This document shows positions 55,650 through 64,000 of a stretch of 64,000 nucleotides of DNA, one piece after another. How positions within the stretch are numbered: position 1 is the stretch's first letter; each line of letters starts with the position of its first letter. Made by a program: the position numbers and the translations under genes. Below the pieces are notes generated by a model. The model had not been told where the DNA came from and made no database searches. It saw only the letters and a list, made by a program, of their open reading frames with translations. This DNA is from Isoetes taiwanensis (Eukaryota; Streptophyta; Lycopodiopsida; Isoetales; Isoetaceae): contig JAJEKV010000079.1 of assembly GCA_021234155.1 (NCBI GenBank), positions 3,384,261 through 3,448,260 on the forward strand, given 5' to 3'.

Positions 55650-58556
55650 AAAATGGAGCGGGGAATTCCAAAGGAGGCCATTGCCCTAGGCTCCAATGGA
55701 GGAAGATGGGTTGCCTTTTGTTGCACCCTTGCAACAGGGCGGTATTTCTTGAGAGGGCATAATAGCTGCGGTTGATCCATTTGATAGTGTGAATGATGAG
55801 ATTTTGGGAGATGAACATCTTGGGTTGGCATTGTGAAGCTTCTTATCGAAGTTGATACTATCATGTCGGGGAAGCTCTAGTGATTGCATTGTGTGCTTTC
55901 GAGGGCTGCTTTGGAGTCCCAAGCTTCGGTTGAGATGGCCAATTAGATTTATTACACACAAGAATGGTGATACTCTAGAATGCCCTCTTGAACTACACAC
56001 CCCAAGGCCCACCCAAGGCCATGTGGAAGATTTGGTGGTCGATGAGCATCCTTTGATCACAAGGAAGAGGCGCTATGTCTTTCATAAAAGGCGACCAAAG
56101 GTGCCCAAGAGGCCTAGAAGTGACAAATATTTAGAAAGGATGGAAAGTATGGCACCAACCAAAAGAAAACTGGAGGCAATTAGGGGACAAGAGTGTTGCA
56201 ACCTAGATTGCCGCAGTGCATTACAATGTGGATGACCTCGTGCGAGATAAGGTCCCAATACATTGGGCGACTTCAAAAAGATAGGATTAATTTCATTTAC
56301 TCCTTGTGTAGGAATTCCAGCTATGATGAAAACACAGGGGCCGGCTGCTATATCAATTGAGGGGAATGAAGGTATGTATGAGAGCATTGAGATGGATTCT
56401 TGGGGTGAGCAAGTCTTCATTTTACAGAATCTTGGGGGCGAGGTTAGAAAAGGGCACACTTTGTTCCAACATGGTAATGCACTCACTTTGAAACCTAGAG
56501 CAAATACTCTAAAGGCCATTGCGGTCTTGAGAGCTTTGTGAGATACATGTCTCAATCTATGCCCCACAAGTCGAGAAGGTGAGCGAGCACACGGTGTGCG
56601 AGTGGTGCAAAAGTGTTGCCACAACACTATATCAAAAGGAGTGCCTTAAGGAGGTCAACTCCATCCTAGAAACTCTTGGAGGTAGGCCTCTTTCTCAATC
56701 ACATTTCAGCAAGTTATGGAGCACTCACTTCTCGGGGCGTGAGTGTCCTACAACACATGCCATTCTCAAAGTGCAACACTTGCATTCAACTCAAGGATAC
56801 ACTTGCATCAAGCTGCAATAGAGAAAGAAAGAATGGCAATTAGGGAGCAATTTGCGAGATCACCAAAGGGACCAAATATCATGTAGGCGGTTGTATTGGC
56901 GGTGGAGAACATTTTACGAGATCTTGTGGGACAAATTTTTGTGTATAATTCATGATAAGATGGACCAACACAAGACTTTCTTGCCAAAGCTAGATCCTTT
57001 ACCCAAAGCGTTGTCAAAAGCGCTTTTTCGGATGAAAGTAAGTGCGGCGGGTGTATTAACACATGGTCATGGGCTGGAACATATGGTCATTTTGTGCTTG
57101 ATCTATGGAGAGATGATCCAAACTTCCATGTGAGCTCTATTTTCAAGTGCACGAGAACACTAGAAAGGATCGATAGAAGGGAGGAGGTATTCCCCTTCAG
57201 CACCCATTTTGAGGCTTTGATGGATGATCAACCGCTTTGTTACCAAAGGCGGATAAAAAGCTCACATCAAGGTGTCTAGTGAATCAAGGAGGACTTGGGA
57301 TGATTTCCCCTTACTTGAGAAATCTTTGCACGAGGAGCTATGTGTTGAGTTGGACAAGCTGTTGGAAAAAAAACAAGAATAGATGGATGTTTGGGGCAAT
57401 GTCATACTTGGCGGCGGTGGGAGTATTCAAAGTTGTGAAAGTGGGATTCATGATGGTTGGGCATCGCATGATGATATATAGATGGATTCTTTGGAACTTT
57501 CTCCACCAAGCTCAAAGAGAAAGCGTGACCACTCTCCACGAACTAATGGATGTGTTTGAGAGCTGCATTGACCCCAACCCAATGGCTTTCTTGATGGATG
57601 AGGTTGCAGATTGGAAATCATTTGTAGAAGGATACTTGCTAGATGGCAAGGACCGGTTGATGAGGACACACAAAGCCACTTCAATTCAAGTTTTGGGTTA
57701 GGGATGGAATACCAATCATGCAATATAAGTGGAGACCAGGTGACAAGTTGTGGATGCTGTACAAGGTATCGAGTTGTGGCAAAGGGGTCTTTTTGGTGAA
57801 GTTCTCATTCCTAAAGGGCAGCCAAAACCACTACCTCCCTTCAAGGCAGGTCAAAGACTCTAGCCAGCCCTGGTGAAGGGCATCAAGGATTACATAGCAT
57901 ACGCTTTGGGATGATGTTGAAATGGAAAGCACACCTCCACTCTTAAGAAAAATCAAATGGACTCCCTAATCAAATCTTGGGAGAAAGTTGTGACATGCTT
58001 AGAAAGCTGAGCAGCCATGTGGGAGGGAGCTAAGAGGCGGGTTCTTGCGAGTCAAGATGGGAGGGTTCTCAAGGTGCAAGCACGTCTAAGAATGCTCACT
58101 TGGGTCCCAACAAAGGGTTCCAAGTGGTTTGTGGGAAGTAAGGCCTCAAAGCAGAAGTGGTTTGATCTTCGAGTGGGATCCCTTTGAGGACATCAAGGAA
58201 GGATACTTTGTGCTAGTAAGGGCGATGATGAGGACTGTCCAATATGGTTAGGGGTGGCACTCTCGATGTGACCACCACTATGCTGATGGAGAGGAGTTCG
58301 ATCTGGATTCCAAATTCAATATTGGGAGCCCGTTGGGAGGCACAAGAAGGGCAACTTGAAGGAGCAATACATTTGCTTTGGGAGAAGAAGTGGAGGGCAA
58401 ATTATGCTGACCCTCAAAGGAGGGAATTGGTGGAGTGTGTGGTATGGTCATATCCAAGTTCTCACATTGCAAAAGACAACACACACAAGATCCCAAGAAA
58501 GGAGATGGACAAGGCCATGAGCAACCTCCATGCTATATCATTGTATAAGGGTGCAT
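55650..58556 (+). pseudogene. Transposase-like protein with DUF7869-type core, heavily frameshifted
   Basis: Plus-strand frames in order resemble a widespread eukaryotic transposase-like family. There is a Lys/Arg-rich segment (RPKVPKRPRSDKYLERM), KRKLEAIRGQECCNLDCR (about 56160-56215), GMKVCMRALRWILGVSKSSF (about 56370-56430) and SQSHFSKLWSTHFSGRECP (about 56695-56755). The core is HDKMDQHKTFLPKLDP (about 56950-57000), AAGVLTHGHG, LWRDDPNFHVSSIFK and NKNRWMFGAMSYLAAVGVFK, then VVKVGFMMVGH (about 57370-57455). ADWKSFVEGYLLDGKDR is near 57605. In intact relatives the last part reads LQLDNC...ENKN...GFLMVGHTHDDID, a metal-dependent nuclease-like core. Single-base deletions have destroyed the residues after VGH. 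The region ends near a TAA at 58556, about 175 bp from the right terminal repeat. It is the probable mobilising protein of the TIR element, now dead. Confidence 0.6.
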
Positions 58557-58729
58557 AATATTGAGAAGTTTGAAAACTTTCTCAACTAGTGGTTTGTAAA
58601 ATTTATGAGGAAAACAAGTAACCCAATTCTATGTGTGTCATGTGTAATTCTATTCAAGCAATCAATTCAGAAATTTCTTTTATGGTGTGTGAGTCCCATT
58701 TTCAGTCCGAGTCCCAAAATTCAAGATTT

Positions 58730-58755
58730 GTCCCACTTTAATTAAATACGACTTA
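58730..58755 (-). repeat. Right 26-bp terminal inverted repeat
   Basis: The sequence is an exact reverse complement of 46329-46354. It is followed outside by AATGCATTGG, with no clear duplication of the left flank. Confidence 0.75.
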
Positions 58756-58932
58756 AATGCATTGGATGCAGTGGTTTATGTTAATAATGTTAATGATAGC
58801 TATGTGTTGGTTGTTATATCGAAAAAAATTTTCGGCCCTTCGGGCCTAACAAAAGCAAACGTTGGTAACTTAGATGAACATAATAGAAAATATTTGTAAT
58901 GATATCATAGATATATTCAATCGTATGTTTAT

Positions 58933-59222
58933 TTAGGAATTTGAAATAGAAAACAAAGTAAAGTAATATGCTCCAATAAGGCCAAAAATAAGATAAGATA
59001 AGCATCTTTGCACAATCACACTATGGATTTGACTCATTGAGGCATTAACAAAACTTGGAATCTTCTTTCTGTTATCAAAAGAATGTGTATCCAAATTAAT
59101 AAGAATAGATGTGTAACCAGTTGAAAGAAATGTATAGTTCTCCATTGTTTGATGAAGAATTGATGTACATGCATGCAAAATTCCATGGCAACATGGCTTT
59201 CTCCTTTCTTCACATATATCCT
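58933..59222 (-). other. Exon-like minus-strand fragment, unrecognised
   Basis: On the minus strand a TTTTGTAG acceptor-like site precedes an open frame of about 96 codons. It contains CCHGILHACTSILHQTMENY, TGYTSILINLDTHSFDNRKK and CLSYLIFGLIGAYYFTLFSI before a stop. The end could be a membrane segment. It reads like a real exon, but I do not recognise the gene, and no matching upstream exon was identified. Confidence 0.3.
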
Positions 59223-59860
59223 ACAAAACAACACAAGTGTACATTTAGAACAGATTATTAATATATAGCACAACGACCACTTGCTTAACAACGACTCAAG
59301 CGGAGTTGTTGACTAATGAGCATTTGTCTATGATAGAAGAGCTGGCTCTCAAATGCAAACAACCATGAGCTAACGCAGAATATGTACCTTTGGAAAAGCA
59401 TGTGTGTGGCAAGATTATCATTGCCATACAATCTGAACTGCCATTCAAAGGCCCACAGATTCTAAAAGCCTATTTGCATTCTCCTCACTAGAACAGAGAG
59501 TAGAGAGCGGCCGTAGAAAACATGGATTCATCATTTTTTCCCATACCCCTTGATACAAAAGGAGATCAACAGAGGCTAGCTGAAAAAGTAGAGGAATGCG
59601 ATAGCTTTTGAACTAAGATACGCTTATTCCACAAAGTTTTCCAATGTAATATCCTACTGTGGCATAAGACTATACTGGTTTTAGGAAAAACTTATGAACA
59701 ACAAATCAAATTCTTACTTTACCTTTCATCATTGAGTAATGTCTGAGCTTCTATGCCTGTCTAGGAATGTGAATTCGGATAGCACCAACACAATCATAAA
59801 AATATTCTGCTTGCATATTTCATGTGCAGATCCTATGCAAGATACCTGGTGCGCATCATC
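59223..59860. other. No gene recognised
   Basis: AT-rich DNA with no coding frame or repeat shared with the rest of the window. Confidence 0.45.
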
Positions 59861-60037
59861 AACTGTATGATTTCAACACTGCCCGATTTGTACAAGATCA
59901 CTACAAATCGAGCAAGCCCAGATGCCTTCAAAATACCGGAAACAAAATTTGCAGCTGCGCATCTTCAAATGTATGATTTCAACACTGCCCGATTTGTACA
60001 AGCTCACTGCAAATCGAACAAGCCCAGAAATCGCAAC
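59861..60037. repeat. Direct repeat of about 59 bp
   Basis: GTATGATTTCAACACTGCCC, then GATTTGTACAAG and CACT(A/G)CAAATCGA, occurs at 59862-59920 and again at about 59970-60028 with three or four differences. On the minus strand the unit ends in TTCGATTTGCAG, resembling a 3' splice site. Confidence 0.85.
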
Positions 60038-60359
60038 AAATGGAATGCGTCTCTTTCAACAAATATCAAACGAAAATATGAATCTGCCAGAAATAAGAAA
60101 TAAAATTTGCCTTGGTCATCTGAAAACAAAACCAAGCAGGCAACAACGCTTTCCACTTCTCCGGTTGCAGGGCACAGAAAAGTTCTCTCTGTCCTCTTTT
60201 AGGATCAAGCTTTCGTGTTCCTGCTGTGCAGAGGAAATCAATCCACATGCTTGGAGCATCTGGAAGCATCTGGGCATGGACACGACTACCAGACCAGATG
60301 AAACCCTAAGTCTCTCTGAAACCCTAGAGTGCATATGCACGATGGTTGCATGTGTTCTC

Positions 60360-60495
60360 CCTTCTTTTTTTTTTTTTTTTTCCTTTTTTTTTTTTTTTTT
60401 TTTTCCTTTTTTCCAAAAAGTGGGCTTTTGTTGTAAGCCCTTCGATCTTGTCTTTTTAAAGAGGGCTTTTGTTGTAAGCCCTTTGATCTTGACCA
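60360..60495. repeat. T-tracts followed by a 29-bp direct repeat
   Basis: Long T-runs fill 60366-60412. GGGCTTTTGTTGTAAGCCCT, then TTGATCTTG, occurs near 60423 and 60464. On the minus strand just beyond (about 60330-60270) lies GGGTTTCAGAGAGACTTAGG and an ATG-containing frame. This could be the 5' leader of a minus-strand gene, but it is not confirmed. Confidence 0.7.
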
Positions 60496-60795
60496 TTAAG
60501 AAGGGCCAAATAAAAAAGGGCGCAAGTTGCATGCAAATACTTGGTGCGCTCTAGATGTACCAATTAGTACACCTTATGTAATACGCCCACCAAATCATAT
60601 GAAAACCTTAGAGAAAACTGTATAAAAGTACAAAAAAAACCCCCTGTTATTATGCTACATATTTGTTCTATTTGTAGTTGCATTGCATAATGTGGCTGCA
60701 GCATGAATTCTGCATTCAAAAAATTAAAAAACTTTAAATCATGACATTTTTGCATTAGCATTCGTGTGATTGAGCAATTGCATGGGACTAGCCCC

Positions 60796-60891
60796 CTGGC
60801 ATAATGGGACACCCTTTGGAGAGCTCCATTATGCTAGGCGAAGCATCATGGGACCGGCTTTTGTCGGTGGGGTTCAAGTCCCCATGCTTCG
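60796..60891 (+). ncRNA. tRNA-like fold with Pol III A-box-like and B-box sequences
   Basis: GGTTCAAGTCC (60871-60881) is a perfect B-box inside a GGGG-TTCAAGT-CCCC T-arm. CGAAGCAT (60839-60846) pairs with ATGCTTCG (60884-60891) as an 8-bp acceptor-like stem. ACCG/CGGT around GCTTTTGT could be an anticodon-like arm. There is no D-arm inside this 53-nt fold. TGGCATAATGG at 60797-60807 resembles an A-box but lies outside it, in a separate hairpin with CCATTATGCTAG (60826-60837). It may be a degenerate tRNA, the head of a SINE or a coincidence. Confidence 0.3.
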
Positions 60892-62114
60892 TTATGTTAT
60901 TTGTCTGTTTCTTCCTATGGGCAGCATCAGAGCTATGTGGACTTCCTTGTGTTGTATGTGGATGTTATGTTGCAGTGAAGCCTAATCTGCAGCAGTAATT
61001 GAGTTGTTGTAATTTCTGGACAGTGCTTTAGCAGCAATGGAGTTGCTGTAATGTGTAGACAGTTCATGGTCACCTGCTCTGAACTACCGCGTATGTAATT
61101 GTTTGACTTCATGGGAATACATGTCAGTTCACCTTTGGGTGACGTGCATATTGGGGTTTGACCCCATCTTATTTTTTGATGGACGGCTGTGCTGTCTGGG
61201 TTTTGGATATTCTTGGGAACATGCCTTGCATCAATGGACAGGATGTGGCGATTATGAAAATAAATGAAAATATATGTTTTAAAATTGTTGAATTAATTGT
61301 GGACTCCGATAGTATTAACTGTATCTTAACTTTAAATATTAACATATTCTTGGCTTTTATTTTGGGTTTTTTACTTAGTTTTAATGAAAAAAAAGAGAAA
61401 GTACCTAGTTCTGAAGTACCTAATGTAGGTATTTTTACAGGTTCCGAAAGTGGTACACCTTAGCATGCTTTCATCCTTCTGCAACAATATAAAAAAGAAA
61501 TGGCATCAAAGGGCGCCCTTTTCTGATGCCCTTACTTATGTAAAAATTTGAGGAAGTCTCTCCAAAATTAACACAGATGCACATGGTAACTTCAACAGTT
61601 TCGTAGCAATTCAGGTGAATTCTTGTCCATGCCCAAAAGCGAGCAATTGGGGGATCTCACCTATGCATATAGAGATACTTCACGTGCATGCAAGAGGCCA
61701 CCAGGAAACTCTTGTATACAACTTTTTGGAGATGGAAAAGCCATATATACGTAAATAGGAAAATACAATTTCCCTGCCTCCCTTCTGTAGATGTACTTAT
61801 GGACTCCCTTAATTATTACATACCCCCTACCCGAGCTTATACATGAGTTGGTGCACCATAGCCTTGGAGATAAAAAAAAAAGTATTTAGAAAAGGAAAAA
61901 AAAATTACGATGATTTTAAAAGACAGTTCTCACATCTCGATCTCGCATTTCCCTGGGCTTTCCCTAGTTTAAGGTTGCACCATCAAATATTTATAAAAGG
62001 GGCACTAGAACTTACTTTCTATATTTCACTTGACATTCAACGCACCAAATGCTAAACACTCCCACTTCATTGACATCCTTGCATTTTCATCTTGTATTTC
62101 CTAAAAGTGTGAAT
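60892..62114. other. No gene recognised
   Basis: AT-rich DNA with a 101-codon plus-strand frame (61158-61463) of unremarkable composition and several A-runs (61385-61400, 61870-61910). Nothing was matched to a family. Confidence 0.45.
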
Positions 62115-62517
62115 CCATCTACATTGTCAGCCCTTGAGGCCAATTTGGAGTGCAATTTATCTTAAAAAGTGATAGTCAAGCTTTCCTTTTCTACATTCTC
62201 AATGGCAGTCACATATTCCTCTTCTTCTCGCTCACTAATCACGAGGCATCTTCTATTCGAGGGCTTAAAACTTCTTGACATTCAATGACACAGAAAACCA
62301 CATCCTTCTCTGTAATGTTGTACCTTTCCTCTTGTCTTTTTGACAAAGTTGGCCCAAGAAGACGAACTCATGTCCCTTTAAGCCATCAAGCTCATCCAAT
62401 TCTATCGCCTTTTATACATCGGCATATGTTGCATTTTGCTTCACTTTAACAAAGCCAATCTCAGAGCACTTCTCGGTCCCATCAATTGTACACATAATGA
62501 TATTCATTTTCGATGCC
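62115..62517 (-). pseudogene. Unrecognised conserved-looking gene relic
   Basis: Minus-strand frames from about 62513 read MNIIMCTIDGTEKCSEIGFV, KVKQNATYADV, stop, KAIELDELDGLKGHEFVFLG. After a shift they give EKDVVFCVIECQEVLSPRIE and EREEEEYVTAIENVEKESLT with further in-frame stops to about 62115. The acidic, ordered composition over about 130 codons in nearly one frame indicates a former protein, perhaps with a ubiquitin-like or similar small N-terminal fold. That is only a guess. It is directly upstream (on the plus strand) of a LINE fragment that may have interrupted it. Confidence 0.4.
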
Positions 62518-62609
62518 ATTTGCTATAGAAACGCCCAAAAAGAGAGTTATGAATCAATATGTTGGTCAGATCAGTATATCGCCCTCTTTTGCCCCTCTAG
62601 TTGCCAGAT

Positions 62610-63292
62610 GGGTGCCACCTACAGGTTCCACAGTGCACTTTGTGTCGTACATGGCGATGGCTTTGGGATAGGTTGCTCCACCCTAAAGTTTTTGTACTAT
62701 GGTGGCAGGTTATCCACAGGTGCCTGCGTGTGAATGCCTTCTGACATCGCTATGATCCTCGCATATCTGCAGTATGCCCGCTCTACCTTTCAGACATTGA
62801 GACTCTTGAGCACTGTCTCTTTGATTGTCCAGAGGTTCAACCAGTGTGGTCCTAGCTACAAGGCTTGTTTAACAGGACATTGAACTGCCGATGCATTCTC
62901 TTGGCATCCTATCCCAATGCATGGCCCGTAGCTAAATAGAGGGCATTCCATCTTGGTTCTGGTTGGCTCTTGTAGTCGATATGGGAGCGTCGCAAATACC
63001 ACATCTTCCAAGGCATTTATTCATTTGCACGTGGTGTTATTACGGTGGCCCAGAAAAAGATACTGACAGCCTTTGCGTGTTTCTCCCTTGAATCAGAAAT
63101 TTTGGAACGTATCTGGATTCAGTATCTTCGAATTGATTCTTATTGTTAGTCTCTTATTCTGGAGTAAGTACATTGTGGTCCAGACTCGTGCTTCTGTGGC
63201 GTCTGTGCTTACACAGTTAGATGAGACATGTAAATTTTGTAATTCTGATTAATAAACTTTTTGGCTTTCGTCCGTAAAAAAGAAAAAAAAAA
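62610..63292 (+). mobile_element. L1-type LINE 3' end (zf-RVT region, AATAAA and poly(A))
   Basis: The plus-strand frame reads HPKVFVLWWQVIHRCLRVNA (about 62678-62735), ISAVCPLYLSDIETLEHCLF with DCPEVQPVW (about 62765-62850), and RKYHIFQGIYSFARG. This is the zinc-binding C-terminus of L1-type LINE proteins. Three in-frame stops are present. AATAAA (63251-63256) is followed by an A-rich tail (63276-63292). It is 5' truncated, like the minus-strand L1 at 42.8-44.5 kb, and its C-terminal sequence appears to be from a different subfamily. Confidence 0.8.
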
Positions 63293-63508
63293 TCCAGCCA
63301 AAACTAATTGATCTTAGAATTGCATCTGCCACCATTTATGTGTTGCATTAAGGCCCATTCTTCTTGATCCCCATCACTTACCTTATCCGCCTGAATATTC
63401 GACTCTCTTCGGACTTTATCTTGCACCAGCACATATTTCAATCACTTCGATTGATGATAATAGATGCTTCATTTACATTATTCATGTGCAGACTAATCTC
63501 ATAGACCC

Positions 63509-64000
63509 TTATACTTGATTTATACATTCCCCTGTCTCTGCACTTTTATCGCTACTAACGTTCGCTTGCTCTGGTTTCTCCCTTGCAAAATAATCCTCTA
63601 GATCCTTAATGTCCATAATAGAGGACATCCGTCTAATCTCCCAACTATTAACGAGTCCCAGTTTAAACAAGAAGTAATATATATTACTCTGAACAATGGT
63701 GAACTGAAGAATGCCTTGTGTTGCTGAAGTACCTACACAAATCCTTAGACATTTTACTATGGAGTGTGCAATGTATGTTCTAGTATTCTTTATGGCAATA
63801 AGAAATTCTGAATCTAGCATATTCGGTGGAAGTTGTTCTATCTCAAACCAACAGGGAAGTCTAATCGCAGACAATTTGTCTAGAGTAAAGCTCAGTGTAT
63901 AATACTGATACAGAACAAACTCTTGAGCAAAACAACCAACACCAATTGAAACTAATTTCTCCACTGAATGCTTATCCTCATCCTCAAATAATATAAAAAG
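63509..64000 (-). CDS. Hypothetical protein, partial, open to the right edge
   Basis: An uninterrupted minus-strand frame of about 163 codons enters at the right edge and stops at 63509-63511. It contains LFEDEDKHSVEKLVSIGVGC, FTLDKLSAIRLPCWFEIEQL and AHSIVKCLRICVGTSATQGI. SWEIRRMSSIMDIKDLEDYF follows, with a polar tail ending GECINQV. Predominantly helical hydrophobic stretches alternate with charged ones, and the Ser/Glu-rich tail is typical of a true C-terminus. I do not recognise the family. The start lies beyond the window, although the Met at 63964 could serve. Confidence 0.45.
   Translation of the reverse strand, partial: LFILFEDEDKHSVEKLVSIGVGCFAQEFVLYQYYTLSFTLDKLSAIRLPCWFEIEQLPPNMLDSEFLIAIKNTRTYIAHSIVKCLRICVGTSATQGILQFTIVQSNIYYFLFKLGLVNSWEIRRMSSIMDIKDLEDYFAREKPEQANVSSDKSAETGECINQV

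Larger units (their letters stand above)
46329..58755. mobile_element. Putative 12.4-kb TIR DNA transposon with phosphatase-type cargo gene
   Basis: A 26-bp exact inverted repeat (starting TAAGTCGTATTTAATT from either side) bounds the segment at 46329-46354 and 58730-58755. Inside, a minus-strand gene with an FCP1-like phosphatase domain occupies the left part, and a plus-strand relic resembling DUF7869-type transposases occupies the right part. The two are transcribed away from each other towards the two ends. Palindromes of the TCTCGACTCGCGAGTCGAGA type are scattered between 47.2 and 54.3 kb. The target-site duplication is unclear; only two or three A residues could match. Terminal repeats plus a transposase-like gene support a single mobile unit, although nested insertions inside are possible. 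Confidence 0.55.

Noticed and set aside
58825-58850. CGGCCC-TTC-GGGCC followed by TAAC as a Helitron end
   Set aside because: The hairpin abuts the would-be CTAA without the usual spacer and no matching left end was seen.
59922-60554. A 210-codon plus-strand frame as a gene
   Set aside because: Its middle is a run of Phe encoded by T-tracts and the rest spans direct repeats. The composition is not that of a protein.

Overview
The window looks like nuclear DNA of a land plant with a large, repeat-rich genome. A fern is the most likely source. The evidence is one long intronless PPR gene built from about ten near-repetitive PLS units of the kind strongly expanded in ferns, dense decayed retroelements, plant-type splice signals, and gene relics of plant families (PHT4;6-type anion transporter, FCP1-like phosphatase). 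The fern assignment is inference; a lycophyte or gymnosperm is not excluded. No bacterial-type gene organisation is present.

Layout. 1-1 kb: a PHT4;6-like gene fragment with AAAATCGCTTAAGCGATTTT palindromes on both sides. 2.2-3.3 kb: Ty3/gypsy pol relic. 3.37-4.93 and 13.49-15.04 kb: two direct copies of a 1.55-kb unclassified repeat. 5.5-about 13.3 kb (minus) and about 24.6-31.5 kb (plus): two copies of one long LINE family with three coding blocks (a Cys-rich protein, a coiled-coil protein, an endonuclease/reverse transcriptase). 16-18.3 kb: hAT transposase relic. 19.28-24.51 kb: probable non-autonomous Helitron holding hairpins, duplications and exon-like scraps. 31.5-38.3 kb: AT-rich DNA with little recognisable.

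38.8-42.5 kb: the only clearly intact host-type gene, a 1,231-residue PLS-class PPR protein. Its DYW-type C-terminus appears to have been lost through a 5-bp tandem duplication, and a decayed remnant lies downstream. 42.8-44.5 kb: 5'-truncated L1-type LINE (minus). 45.2-46.1 kb: HUH-endonuclease (Rep-like) reading frame with one in-frame stop.

46.33-58.76 kb: a segment bounded by a 26-bp exact inverted repeat. Its left half carries a minus-strand gene ending in an FCP1-like HAD phosphatase domain, with an intron containing a palindromic repeat. Its right half carries a plus-strand relic resembling DUF7869-type transposases. About twenty copies of a TCTCGACTCGCGAGTCGAGA-type palindrome are spread through it. 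I regard this as the most promising undescribed system here: a large TIR transposon with a phosphatase cargo gene. 58.8-64 kb holds gene scraps, a tRNA-like fold, another LINE 3' end and a reading frame that runs off the right edge.

Most genes show small indels, often in homopolymers, so real decay and consensus error cannot always be separated from sequence alone.
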